A DNA stretch of 26,219 bases from assembly GCA_019689775.1 (NCBI GenBank), contig JADGGV010000009.1, positions 1 through 26,219 of the forward strand, in the 5' to 3' direction. Numbering within the stretch: position 1 is the stretch's first letter; each line of letters starts with the position of its first letter. Below the pieces are notes generated by a model that was not told where the DNA came from, searched no databases, and was given only the letters and a program-made list of their open reading frames with translations. The position numbers were made by a program, and so were the translations under genes. The DNA is from Gemmatimonadota bacterium. GTDB taxonomy: Bacteria; Gemmatimonadota; Gemmatimonadetes; Longimicrobiales; RSA9. This document shows, in pieces, positions 7,117 through 14,518 of the stretch.

Positions 7117-7325
7117 GCGGCGTCCACCGGTGAAGCGCTGCTCGACCGCGGCGAGTCGCGGCGCCCCATCCGTCGCGAGGTGGCGGCTGTCGACGACGGG
7201 GACGCCCTCCACAGCGCCGCCGCGCGGCCGCGGCGTGCGCGGCGGGGCCCGGCGGCCGGGGGTCGGGAGTACTACCTGAAGCCGGAAAGGTGTGTTCCGA
7301 CAGCACTTGACGCAGGTCGCCGGCC

Positions 7326-7360
7326 GAAAGCCGAAGGGCCCGCCGTGTGCGGGCGGGCCC
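7326..7360 (-). terminator. Intrinsic terminator of the sigma-factor gene at 7399-8259
   Basis: On the minus strand, GGGCCCGCC (7360-7352) and GGCGGGCCC (7344-7336) form a perfect 9-bp stem with a 7-nt loop. TTCGGCTTTCGG follows. The T-rich tail is only on the minus-strand side, which assigns it to the sigma gene ending 39 nt upstream. Confidence 0.65.
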
Positions 7361-7398
7361 CCCTGTCGTCCGACTCCAGCGGCGTGGCCGCGCCGACG

Positions 7399-8259
7399 TC
7401 AGTTCGCGCTCCAGAACGTCTCGAGCGCCTCGCCGTCCGGGCTCTCGCGCAGCTTCTCGAACGCACGGTTCCGGATTTGGCGGATGCGCTCGCGCGTCAC
7501 CCCCAGCAACGAGCCGATCTCCTCCAGCGTCCGCTCCTCGCCGTCGTCGAGCCCGTAGTACAGGTAGAGGATGCGGCGTTCGCGCTCCGTCAGGTACTTC
7601 TCGAACATCCGATCGAGGAACTCCCGTCGCGCCTGCGACTCCACCGTCTCCTCGATGTCCTCCGCCTCCACGCCGGCGAACCGCTCGCCGAACGAGGCGC
7701 TGTCACGGTCGCCGCGGTCGATCGGCGCATCCAGCGAGAGCTCCGAGGCCGCCACACGGCGCAGCGCGCGCACCGTGTCGACCGGCTCCTCCATCTCGGC
7801 GGCGATCTCCTGGTCCGTCGGCGAGCGCCCGAGCAACTGGGTCAGCGCGGTCTCCGTGCGCGACAGCTTCACCAGGTTCGAGTTCTGGTTCAGCGGGATG
7901 CGCACGGACCGCGTCTGCTCCGCCAGCGCCTGGAGCACGGTCTGCCGGATCCACCACACCGCATAGGAGATGAACTTGACGCCCTTGTCCGGATCGAACT
8001 TCTTCACCGCCTTCAGGAGACCCTCGTTGCCGATGCACACCAGCTCGGCCAGCCCCAGTCCCCGCCCCTGGTACTTCTTCACGTAGGAGATCACGAACCG
8101 CAGGTTCGCAGTCACCAGCCGCTCGGCCGCCTCCTTGTCACCGAGGCGTGCACGTCGGGCCAACTCACGCTCTTCCTCCGGGTCCTCGATGAGAGGGTAC
8201 TTCTCTACGTCGAAGAGGTATTGATCAAAGGAATCCAGGGCGCGGGAGTTGACAAACAT
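7399..8259 (-). CDS. Sigma-70 family RNA polymerase sigma factor, group 2-like (RpoD/SigA-related)
   Basis: This 286-residue protein has regions 1.2 to 4.2 but no region 1.1, so it looks like an alternative group-2 sigma rather than the housekeeping one. Region 1.2 starts at SFDQYLFDVEKYPLI. Regions 2.1-2.4 include ANLRFVISYVKKYQ and KFISYAVWWIRQ, which melt and read the -10. Region 3 follows (VRIPLNQNSN), and region 4.2 (RTLEEIGSLLGVTRERIRQI) reads the -35. I start at ATG 8259 (MFVNSRALDS), with GAGGAT about 8 nt upstream. An upstream in-frame ATG at 8313 would place the start inside a transcription terminator and is unlikely. In region 2.2, LAELVCIGNEGLLKAVKKFD replaces the usual DLIQEGN. 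The gene has a long leader with a terminator just before the start. Confidence 0.93.
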   Translation of the reverse strand: MFVNSRALDSFDQYLFDVEKYPLIEDPEEERELARRARLGDKEAAERLVTANLRFVISYVKKYQGRGLGLAELVCIGNEGLLKAVKKFDPDKGVKFISYAVWWIRQTVLQALAEQTRSVRIPLNQNSNLVKLSRTETALTQLLGRSPTDQEIAAEMEEPVDTVRALRRVAASELSLDAPIDRGDRDSASFGERFAGVEAEDIEETVESQARREFLDRMFEKYLTERERRILYLYYGLDDGEERTLEEIGSLLGVTRERIRQIRNRAFEKLRESPDGEALETFWSAN

Positions 8260-8286
8260 ATCGCGGCATCCTCGGATCGGGTATGT

Positions 8287-8331
8287 AATAAAAAAGGCAG
8301 CAGACGCCGACAAAGTCTGACGTCTACTGCC
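8287..8331 (-). terminator. Terminator-type hairpin in the leader of the sigma-factor gene (possible attenuator)
   Basis: On the minus strand GGCAGTAGACG (8331-8321) pairs with CGTCTGCTGCC (8306-8296): 11 bp with one G-U and a 14-nt loop that can form an inner GAC/GTC pairing. TTTTTTATT follows. It ends only 27 nt before the sigma ATG and has a T-tail only on this strand. It lies between the likely sigma promoter (8417-8445) and its gene, so transcription of the gene must pass it. Confidence 0.8.
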
Positions 8332-8407
8332 TCACCAGAGATGCGTGTGCGCGGTGCCCGTCCCCGTAGCACCGCACGCGCCTCGCCCCCGTTACGGTTT
8401 CGGTCAT
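8324..8407 (-). CDS. Possible 27-codon leader ORF ahead of the sigma factor
   Basis: On the minus strand an ATG at 8407 opens 27 codons (MTETVTGARRVRCYG..., Arg- and His-rich) ending at TAG 8326-8324. The start lies only about 3 nt after the predicted transcription start, so it would be translated without a normal leader. The stop codon sits inside the 5' arm of the terminator at 8287-8331, so a terminating ribosome would disrupt the stem. Short open frames are common at this GC content, so the position of the stop is the main support. Confidence 0.3.
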   Translation of the reverse strand: MTETVTGARRVRCYGDGHRAHASLVRQ

Positions 8408-8416
8408 AACCCGTCC

Positions 8417-8445
8417 AATATGACTTCGAGCGAGGGTCTTGTAAA
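8417..8445 (-). promoter_or_regulatory. Probable promoter of the sigma-factor gene
   Basis: On the minus strand TTTACA (8445-8440, 5 of 6 to the -35 consensus) and CATATT (8422-8417, 4 of 6 to the -10) are separated by exactly 17 bp. The predicted start near 8410 gives a leader of about 150 nt before the ATG at 8259. Confidence 0.55.
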
Positions 8446-8482
8446 CCCCCCCGCTGCGGCCGGGGTGCGACGGCGGCGGGGA

Positions 8483-8839
8483 TCAGGGCGTGCCGGCTGC
8501 GGCCGCCTGGCGGACCTCGTCGAGCGTGGCGACGGCGCGCCGGAGGTGGGGGATGACGATGGAGCCGCCGACGACGAGGCCGACGGAGAAGGCCTCGTAG
8601 AACTCGGCGTCGGTGACGCCCTCGGCGGCGCAGCGGACGATGTGGTAGGAGATGCAATCGTCGCAGCGGAGCACGAGGGAGGCGACGAGGCCGAGGAGCT
8701 CCTTGGTGCGGGCGGGGAGCGCGCCGTCCTCGTAGACGCGGGCGTCGAGGGCGAAGAAGCGGCGGATCTCGAGGTTGTCGGCGGCGAGGATGCGCTCGTT
8801 CATGCGCTCGCGGAAGGCGCGGAATTCTTGCAGGCTCAT
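8483..8839 (-). CDS. Carboxymuconolactone decarboxylase / AhpD-family protein
   Basis: This 118-residue protein is mostly helical. It carries the family motif RCDDCISYH, a CxxC with a following His in the AhpD-type pattern C-x2-C-x3-H. In AhpD-like proteins these residues form a peroxidase or thiol-reductase site. True gamma-carboxymuconolactone decarboxylases lack this CxxC, so a redox role is more likely than ring cleavage. The start is the ATG at 8839 (MSLQEFRAFRERMNERI); the frame continues upstream only as low-complexity Pro/Arg/Ala sequence. The ribosome binding site is poor (GGAG very close to the ATG). It lies upstream of the sigma gene on the same strand, but a promoter and a terminator separate them. 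Substrate unknown. Confidence 0.85.
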   Translation of the reverse strand: MSLQEFRAFRERMNERILAADNLEIRRFFALDARVYEDGALPARTKELLGLVASLVLRCDDCISYHIVRCAAEGVTDAEFYEAFSVGLVVGGSIVIPHLRRAVATLDEVRQAAAAGTP

Positions 8840-9002
8840 GGCTCCGTACGGGCCGGTGCCGGCCGCGGGGCGGGCGGCGGCGACCGAACCACCAGCAGGG
8901 GGTGTTCGTGGGCGCGGCGCGGCGGCGCGCGCTCGGTTTGACGTCGGAGATGGTATCGGCCCCGAAGCCCGGACGCGACGGGTGGGTTCCCGGGGACGCG
9001 AA

Positions 9003-9029
9003 CGGGGCCCGGCCGGTGGCCGGGCCCCG
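9003..9029 (-). terminator. Strong GC hairpin after the outer-membrane barrel gene
   Basis: CGGGGCCCGGCC (9003-9014) and its perfect complement (9018-9029) form a 12-bp stem with a 3-nt loop, 24 nt after the stop of the gene at 9054. No clear T-run follows on either strand (GTTCGCG on the minus strand), so it may be a weak or Rho-assisted terminator or a 3' stabiliser. Confidence 0.45.
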
Positions 9030-9053
9030 CAGGCATCGGTCGGTGACGGGTGA

Positions 9054-10415
9054 CTAGCCGCGCACCTTGCGGACCTGCTGCTGGAGCTGCACCGGCTGGA
9101 AGACGCAACCGGTGGGCTGGAGCGGCGCATAGAGCACGACGTTCGCCTTGTCGAGCGCGGAGCGCACATCGGCCTTCGTGTCGACGATGGCCGTCAGGTC
9201 GTTGTTGTTCGCGGTGCGGGCCTGGTCGAGGCTCGCCTGGACGCTGGCGACGGTGCTCGGGTCGGCGAAGATAGGCAGACCGTCGACCGTGCCGAGGAAC
9301 GTGAGCTCACCGACCGATGCGGTCCGCGGGCTGCCGAAGCTGACGAACTTCAGCGGGTGGGTCTTCCCGATGACCAGCGGCTGGCCCTGGATGTACCAGG
9401 TCGCCGTGGAGGCCACCGGGACGGTGCCGACCGCCTGCGCGAGCGGAACCGATTGGCCGTTGACCATGACCGTCGTGTCGTTGGTCGCGATCGTGCGCGT
9501 CGCCTCGAGCATGCGCAGGCCCTGCGGCTGCGTCACGTCGACCACGCACACGTTGACCGTCTCGGTGGTCGGCGCGGGCGGCGGCGGCGGGGTCTCGGCC
9601 GGCGGCGCCGGAGCCGGCGTGATGGCCACGACCTCCGGAGCGGCGACGCCGAGCAGGAGGTGCAGACCGGCCTGCCCGTAGATCTCGTTCACCAGCTTGG
9701 CCCGGTTGTCCGAGCTGATCGCGGTGACGGCGTTCGGGAAGCCCGCCGTGCCGACCGCCACGACCGACGGCTTGTAGATCCGGTCCCCGGCCTCGACGCG
9801 GATCGCGAAGTTGCGCGCGACGCGCAGGTCCGCGCCGATGCCGCCCAGCCCCATGAACGACGAGCCTTCCTTCAGGAAGAAGCCGGTCGCGCCCGCGGCG
9901 GGCACGCCGCCGGGTCCGAAGCAGCTCCCGTTCACGCACGTGAGCGGAACGCCGGTATCCCCGTCGCCGCCGTCGACGACGGCGAAGAAGTCGCCCGCGG
10001 GGTTGATCCACTTCGCCCCCGCGCCGAGCGTGACGTACGGCAGCGCCTGGAAGCCGGTGAAGTTCGAGCGCGGGTTCGTGAGGCGGAACAACACGTCGCC
10101 CGAGCCGCTCCACAGGTTGACGTCGCCGTACAGCTCCGTGTCCCCCTGCTTCAGCTTCGTGTCCGTGTAGGTCATGTTGGCACGGATGCCGATCCGGGGC
10201 GTGAACCACACGCCGACCTGACCGCCCGTCAGCCAACTGGGCTGGAACTTCACAGCGTCCCCGCCGGTGTGGTCACCGCCCAGCAGGCTCGAGTACCACG
10301 AGCCGCCGCCGTTCACACCGACATCGAAGCGCCAAGGCGTCTGCGCCGACACCGGAGATCCCGCTAACGGCAGCAGGAGCGCCGTACCCACGGCCGCCCA
10401 ACCAAGTCCCTTCAT
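9054..10415 (-). CDS. Outer-membrane beta-barrel protein with an extra C-terminal domain
   Basis: From ATG 10415 the product is 453 residues. AAGGAGG lies about 8 nt upstream, a near-perfect site that decides this start over an upstream in-frame codon. Residues 1-25 are a signal peptide (MKGLGWAAVGTALLLPLAG, cleavage after SAQ). Residues about 26-265 resemble a small OmpA/Opa-type barrel: an N-terminal strand WRFDVGVNGGGSW, repeated aromatic-Gly strands, and IYGQAGLHLLLGV closing it. A Pro/Ala-rich linker (about 270-290, PAPAPPAETPPPPPAP) leads to a soluble domain of about 160 residues that I do not recognise. That domain has two cysteines (VNVCVVDV and TGCVFQP) and ends QQQVRKVRG. It does not show the OmpA peptidoglycan-binding motif. 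It may link the outer membrane to a periplasmic partner. Confidence 0.7.
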   Translation of the reverse strand: MKGLGWAAVGTALLLPLAGSPVSAQTPWRFDVGVNGGGSWYSSLLGGDHTGGDAVKFQPSWLTGGQVGVWFTPRIGIRANMTYTDTKLKQGDTELYGDVNLWSGSGDVLFRLTNPRSNFTGFQALPYVTLGAGAKWINPAGDFFAVVDGGDGDTGVPLTCVNGSCFGPGGVPAAGATGFFLKEGSSFMGLGGIGADLRVARNFAIRVEAGDRIYKPSVVAVGTAGFPNAVTAISSDNRAKLVNEIYGQAGLHLLLGVAAPEVVAITPAPAPPAETPPPPPAPTTETVNVCVVDVTQPQGLRMLEATRTIATNDTTVMVNGQSVPLAQAVGTVPVASTATWYIQGQPLVIGKTHPLKFVSFGSPRTASVGELTFLGTVDGLPIFADPSTVASVQASLDQARTANNNDLTAIVDTKADVRSALDKANVVLYAPLQPTGCVFQPVQLQQQVRKVRG

Positions 10416-10492
10416 ACGGTTCCTCCTTGTCTCCCTGCGTGTGTGCCCGCCGTCGTGGCGGCGCACCGATCTCCACGCCCGGGCCAGTCATT

Positions 10493-10531
10493 TTGCCAGG
10501 CAAGGGGGGCTACTGTGCAGGATGCTTGCCA
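10493..10531 (-). promoter_or_regulatory. Candidate sigma-54 promoter with a nearby palindrome, upstream of the barrel gene
   Basis: The minus strand from 10531 to 10516 reads TGGCAAGCATCCTGCA. Compared with the sigma-54 consensus TGGCACGN4TTGCW it keeps the invariant GG and GC at the correct 10-bp spacing, with only two mismatches. The predicted start is near 10505, giving a leader of about 90 nt to ATG 10415. The palindrome TTGCC-A-GGCAA (10493-10503) lies right at that start. No rpoN gene is in the window. Confidence 0.35.
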
Positions 10532-10614
10532 GCGTGCGCGCCGCCGGAAAACGGCAGGTATCTCGGCGAATCGCGCGCGCGGGGAGGGCGGGCTCGGCGC
10601 GTCGGGACCGCCGG

Positions 10615-11880
10615 TCAGACGGCGCGCAGCACGATGGAGGCGTTGATGCCGCCGAAGCCGAAGGAGTTGGAGAGCGCGACGCGGGGGCGGAGCTCGCGGC
10701 CGTGGGCGGGGACGTAATCGAGGTCGCAGTCGTCGTCGCCGGTCTCGAAGTTGAGGGTGGGCGGGATCCAGCCGCGGTGGATGGCGAGGGCGCAGACGGC
10801 GGCCTCGATGGCGCCGGAGGCGCCGAGCGCGTGGGCGTAATAGGGCTTGGTGCCGCTGATGGGGATCTGGTAGGCGCGCTCGCCGAGGGTCTGCTTGATG
10901 GCCTGGCTTTCGGTGGCGTCGTTGAGCGGGGTCGAGGAGCCGTGCGGGTTGACGTAATCGACCTGGTGGGGCTCGACGCCGGCGGAGCGGAGCGCGAGGC
11001 GCATGGCGCGGGCGGCCTGGCTGCCGTCGGGGCGGGGCGCGGTCATGTGGAAGGCGTCGTTGGTGGTGCCGTAGCCTGCCAGTTCGGCGTAGATGCGGGC
11101 GCCGCGGGCGACGGCGTGATCCCAGCGCTCGAGGACGAGGACGCAGGCGCCCTCGCCCATGATGAAGCCGTCGCGGGCGCGGTCGAAGGGGCGGCAGGCG
11201 TGCTCGGGGTCGTCGTTGCGGGTGCTCATGGCGCGGATGAGGGCGAAGGCGCCGAAGCAGAGGGGGGCGAGGGGGGCCTCGGCGCCGCCGGCGAGGACGA
11301 TGTCGGCGGCGTCCTCGCGGATGAGGCGCCAGCCTTCGCCGAGGGCGATGGTGCCGGAGGCGCAGGACATGGCGTTGGTGGCGTTGGGCCCGGTGAAGCC
11401 GAACTCGATGGCGATGGAGCAGGAGGCGGCGCCGCAGAAGGTGGTGAGCGCGACGCGGGGGTCGACGGCGCGGATGCCGGCGCGCGCGAGGTTGTTGGTC
11501 TGCTCCTCGGCGTAGGCGATGCCGCCGAGGGCGGAGCCCATCTGGACGGCGACGCGCTCGGGGTCGAGGCTGGCGGGGTCGAGGCGGGCGTCGTCGAGGG
11601 CGAGGCGGGCGGCGGCGAGGGAGAAGTGGCCGAATCGATCGAGGCGTCGGGCGAGCTTGCGGTCGAGGAAGCGCTCGGGGTCGAAGTCGTCGACCTGGGC
11701 GGCGATGCGGCTGCGCCAGGGGGAGGCGTCGAAGCGGTCGATGCGGCGGATCGGGGAGCGTTCGCGTCGCAATCCGTCCCAGAAGGCGTCGACCCCGATG
11801 CCGGCGGCGGTGACGGGGCCGAGGCCGGTGATGGCGACGCGGGGGCCGGCGTGGCCGTTCTGCGAGGGGGTGTCAGGCAT
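10615..11880 (-). CDS. Beta-ketoacyl-ACP synthase (FabF/KAS II-type ketosynthase)
   Basis: This 421-residue thiolase-fold enzyme has an intact catalytic set. C173 lies in NAMSCASGT, H313 in NPHGSSTP, and K345 and H350 in SGTKPYYAHALGASGA. It should therefore condense acyl chains with malonyl-ACP rather than being a chain-length factor, which lacks the Cys. The active-site context (SCASGT) differs from the ACATG of housekeeping FabF, which hints at secondary metabolism. It is the last gene of the six-gene operon, and its ATG lies inside the end of the cyclase gene (8-bp overlap, 11873-11880). No acyl carrier protein, chain-length factor or acyltransferase is encoded nearby, so it would have to use a carrier made elsewhere. 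No ribosome binding site independent of the overlapping gene is obvious. Confidence 0.92.
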   Translation of the reverse strand: MPDTPSQNGHAGPRVAITGLGPVTAAGIGVDAFWDGLRRERSPIRRIDRFDASPWRSRIAAQVDDFDPERFLDRKLARRLDRFGHFSLAAARLALDDARLDPASLDPERVAVQMGSALGGIAYAEEQTNNLARAGIRAVDPRVALTTFCGAASCSIAIEFGFTGPNATNAMSCASGTIALGEGWRLIREDAADIVLAGGAEAPLAPLCFGAFALIRAMSTRNDDPEHACRPFDRARDGFIMGEGACVLVLERWDHAVARGARIYAELAGYGTTNDAFHMTAPRPDGSQAARAMRLALRSAGVEPHQVDYVNPHGSSTPLNDATESQAIKQTLGERAYQIPISGTKPYYAHALGASGAIEAAVCALAIHRGWIPPTLNFETGDDDCDLDYVPAHGRELRPRVALSNSFGFGGINASIVLRAV

Positions 11881-12382
11881 CGTGGCTCTCCGACGGCTCC
11901 GGGGTGGGTGTGCCGGCGCGGGCGCGGCGCTCGGCTTCGGCGGCGACGCCGGCGAGGGTGCGGCGGGCGATGGCGCTGACGAAGTGGGGGCCGATGATGC
12001 GGTTTGCGGCGACGCGGCCGATGAGCGGCCAATCCGGTCCGCTCCAGTCGTGGGTGATGCGGACGCGGGTGAGTTCGCCGTCGGGATGGAACTCCCACTT
12101 CACGACCATGCCGCGGGTGACGCCGTCGACGTGGCGGTAGTAGACGGCGGGCTCGTCGGGGTGGGCGGCCATCTCGGAGACCCACCAGGTGGGGTAGCGC
12201 GCCGGGCCGGCGAAGTCGCGCCAGGCGGCCATCTCGACGCGGCCCCGCGCGAAGTCGTCGCGGCGCTGGAAGCGCACCCAGCGGTAGTGGGGGAGGATGA
12301 GCGGCCAGCGCTCGACGTCGGCGGCGATCTCGAAGCACAGTCGTGGCGGCGCGCGCATGACGTGCTCGTCGACGGTCCTCAT
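11873..12382 (-). CDS. START/SRPBCC-fold protein, polyketide cyclase-like
   Basis: This 169-residue protein has the helix-grip fold pattern of the polyketide cyclase/dehydrase and aromatase family. It begins with a strand (RTVDEHVMRAPPRLCFEIAADVERWPLILPHY), has a central beta-sheet region (ARYPTWWVSEM, VVKWEFHPDG, VRITHDW), and ends in a long C-terminal helix (FVSAIARRTLAGVAAEAE). Such proteins bind hydrophobic ligands and in type II polyketide pathways shape ring closure. It overlaps the reductase gene by 4 bp (12379-12382) and the ketosynthase by 8 bp, so the three are translationally coupled. The last about 20 residues are a disordered, charged Pro-rich tail. Cyclase function is inferred from the neighbours; a general lipid-binding role is also possible. 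Confidence 0.8.
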   Translation of the reverse strand: MRTVDEHVMRAPPRLCFEIAADVERWPLILPHYRWVRFQRRDDFARGRVEMAAWRDFAGPARYPTWWVSEMAAHPDEPAVYYRHVDGVTRGMVVKWEFHPDGELTRVRITHDWSGPDWPLIGRVAANRIIGPHFVSAIARRTLAGVAAEAERRARAGTPTPEPSESHDA

Positions 12383-13644
12383 CGGCGGTTCTCCGGGGCG
12401 GCGTGGCGGAGAAGGTGAAGCAGCGGCGGAGGGCGAAGCAAGGTCCGGACCGGTGCGAGGTCACCGGTGACGGCGACGAGGGCGTCGGCGAACCGGGGGG
12501 CGTGCGCGATGCGCCGGACGGCGACGTCGCTGAGGGCGGGACGCGCGAGCACCGCCTCGATCGCGTGCTGGAGGGCGCGAGGGCCGCGGAGGAGTCGGCG
12601 TCGGCGGGCGGCGTAGCGCCGGAGGAGCGGGGGGGCGGCCGATTCGTGCAGGCAGCGGCGGGCCTCCTCGGCCGCGATCTCGGCGGTCGCGAGGGCCTGG
12701 AAGATCCCCTGACCGGTGAACGGGTCGTAGTAGCCGGCGGCGTCGCCGACGAGCGCGACGCCGGGGGCGGCGACGTCGCGTGTGGGCCAATCGAACGGGC
12801 CGGAGGCGAGGATCGGCGCGTCGAGGTCGGCGGCGGCGAGGCGGGGCGCGAGCTCGGGGAACCAGCCGATGGCGCGCCGGAGGAAGGCCGGCGCGCCGGC
12901 GGCCAGGTCGCGGCCGAACCGGTCGGCGTCGACGACCAGCGTGAGATTGCAGAGGGGGTCGGCGCCGTCCTCGACCGGCGCCAGGCCGGCGCAGGCGTGC
13001 GCGGCGAGGTGCATCTCGCCGAGCGAGCCGAGGCCGGCGACGCCCCGGATGTGGGTGGTCAGTGAGAGCTTGCGGAGGCGGGGCGGTCGGCGGAGGAGGC
13101 GGAGGCGGCGCGCGACGATGGAGCGCAGGCCGTCCGCGCCGACGACCAGGCGCGCGCGGAACTCGACCGGTCCGGCGCGGGCGTCGCGGGCGACGACGCC
13201 GGCGACGGCGCCCGCGGCGTCGCGAAGCAGGTCGGTCACGTGGACGCCGGTGCGGAGCTCGGCGCCGGCGTCGTGTGCGGCGGCGACGAGGATCGCGTCG
13301 AGGCGCTCGCGGGGGAGGGCCAGGGCCGAGCGGAGGGCATCGTCGCCGGCGGCGTGGCGGTCGAACGCGCCGTGGAAGGCGTGGCCGGCGGGGGCGACGA
13401 TCCTCCAGCCGGCGAGTCGAGCCGGGTGCGCGGCCTCGACGGCGGCGCGGACGCCGAGCCGGTCGAGGAGCGGGGTGGCGGCGGCGGAGAGGCAATCGCC
13501 GCAGGGCTTGGGGCGGGGGAACTCGCGGCGGTCGAGGAGGAGCACGCGCAGGCCGGCGCGGGCGGTGAGGAGCGCGACGGCGGCGCCCGCCGGTCCGGCG
13601 CCTACGACGACGATGTCAGCGGGGTGGGGCGCTCGGCTCACCAC
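12379..13644 (-). CDS. FAD-dependent oxidoreductase, geranylgeranyl reductase-like family
   Basis: This protein of about 421 residues has an N-terminal Rossmann FAD site (GAGPAG at 15-20), the family signature FPRPKPCGDCLS (42-53), and the second FAD motif GDAAGYYDPFTGQGI at about residue 300. The PKPCGD segment is typical of geranylgeranyl/menaquinone reductase-type flavoproteins. Related proteins also hydroxylate or oxidise polyketides. No halogenase WxWxIP motif is present. The start is unusual. Two GTG codons stand side by side (13644 and 13641). The only good Shine-Dalgarno, AGGAG at 13669-13665, instead serves an ATG at 13658 in another frame, which stops after six codons at a TGA overlapping the second GTG (GTGA). 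Coupled initiation at 13641 is likely. Its 3' end overlaps the cyclase gene by 4 bp. Confidence 0.88.
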   Translation of the reverse strand: MVSRAPHPADIVVVGAGPAGAAVALLTARAGLRVLLLDRREFPRPKPCGDCLSAAATPLLDRLGVRAAVEAAHPARLAGWRIVAPAGHAFHGAFDRHAAGDDALRSALALPRERLDAILVAAAHDAGAELRTGVHVTDLLRDAAGAVAGVVARDARAGPVEFRARLVVGADGLRSIVARRLRLLRRPPRLRKLSLTTHIRGVAGLGSLGEMHLAAHACAGLAPVEDGADPLCNLTLVVDADRFGRDLAAGAPAFLRRAIGWFPELAPRLAAADLDAPILASGPFDWPTRDVAAPGVALVGDAAGYYDPFTGQGIFQALATAEIAAEEARRCLHESAAPPLLRRYAARRRRLLRGPRALQHAIEAVLARPALSDVAVRRIAHAPRFADALVAVTGDLAPVRTLLRPPPLLHLLRHAAPENRR

Positions 13645-13686
13645 GGCGCGCGGGGCATGAGGATCTCCTGGGCGGACGTACTCGTG

Positions 13687-14475
13687 CTAAGGCCGTCGCC
13701 CGGACACCGGTTCCCCATGGCGGGCCTGCGGCTGCTGCGGGGTTGGCGGCGGCGGCTCTCCCGGGCCTCGAGCCGCACCGCCGCCGACGAGCACGAGCCG
13801 CTGGAACGGATGGTGGGAGACGCGGGGCCGAACGAGCCCCGCGGCCCGCGCCAGCTCCAGGAGCTCGGCGGCGGTGTAGGCGCGGAGCACGGAGAGCGGC
13901 CCGTCGTGCCGGGTGATCGGGTTGCGCCGCCAGAGCGTCCAGGCCAGCAGCTTCGCCCCGATGTAGTTCAACCAGCTACGATCGAGCTCGCCGACGACGA
14001 CCCACGTCGCGACGCGCGCCATCTCCCGCAAGACCCGGAGCTGATCGTCGCCCTCGAGGTGGTGCAGCGTGAGGGTGAGGAGCGCGGCGTCGAAGGAGCG
14101 GTCGGGGAAGGGGAGCGCGAGGGCGTCGGCGGCCTGGACGCGGATCTCGGGGAAGGCGCCGGTGCGCCGGCGGGCGACCTCGAGCATCTGCGGGTGGACG
14201 TCGGTGGCGACGATGTGGAGCGCGCGGCCGGTCGAGCGCGCCCAGCGGGCGAGCATCGCCGGGCCGTCGGCCGAGCCGGTGCCGATGTCGAGGACGCGCG
14301 CGGGCCGCGTGGCGGGGAGGAGCGCGCCGAGGTGGCCGCGGAGGGCGCGCCAGCCGCCGAGCCAGCGGTTTACGGCGGCGACGTGGGCGAGGCTGCGCTC
14401 GAGCGTGGCGGCGTCGTGGCGCGGCTCGTCGAGCCGCTCCTCGGCGTGGAGGACGCGGGTCGGCCGGAGGCTCAC
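13687..14475 (-). CDS. Class I SAM-dependent methyltransferase
   Basis: From GTG 14475 the product is 262 residues. GGAGG lies 4-5 nt upstream of that GTG and decides the start; no ATG gives a plausible N-terminus. Motif I (VLDIGTGSADGP, from residue 61) binds S-adenosylmethionine. D92 in VATDVHP is the acidic residue after strand 2, and DALALPFPDRSFDA (117-130) is motif II/III. A C-terminal segment about residues 170-200 (YIGAKLLAWTLWRRNPITRHD) is hydrophobic and may shape the acceptor pocket. The last about 30 residues are Pro/Gln-rich and probably disordered. The gene lies 42 bp before the flavoprotein gene and just after the amidohydrolase gene in the operon. It probably O- or C-methylates the pathway product; the acceptor is unknown. 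Confidence 0.88.
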   Translation of the reverse strand: MSLRPTRVLHAEERLDEPRHDAATLERSLAHVAAVNRWLGGWRALRGHLGALLPATRPARVLDIGTGSADGPAMLARWARSTGRALHIVATDVHPQMLEVARRRTGAFPEIRVQAADALALPFPDRSFDAALLTLTLHHLEGDDQLRVLREMARVATWVVVGELDRSWLNYIGAKLLAWTLWRRNPITRHDGPLSVLRAYTAAELLELARAAGLVRPRVSHHPFQRLVLVGGGAARGPGEPPPPTPQQPQARHGEPVSGRRP

Positions 14476-14518
14476 GACGCCTCCGCGGTCGGAGGGACGC
14501 GGGGCCGGGCGGCGGTGG

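Noticed and set aside
8260..8313. Upstream start (ATG 8313) for the sigma factor, adding 18 residues
   Set aside because: The start codon would lie inside the terminator hairpin, and the added residues do not resemble the N-terminus of sigma factors. ATG 8259 has a better ribosome binding site.
4771..8409. A plus-strand open frame of about 1,200 codons
   Set aside because: It runs antisense to two well-supported minus-strand genes (outer-membrane protein and sigma factor) and has no recognisable domain.
8483..8839. True gamma-carboxymuconolactone decarboxylase
   Set aside because: The CxxC plus His pattern is of the AhpD-like redox type, and no aromatic-degradation genes are nearby.
10615..11880. 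Chain-length factor (KS-beta)
   Set aside because: The active-site Cys and both catalytic His are intact, so it is a condensing ketosynthase.
12379..13644. Flavin-dependent halogenase
   Set aside because: The WxWxIP motif of halogenases is absent, while the PKPCGD signature of geranylgeranyl reductase-like flavoproteins is present.
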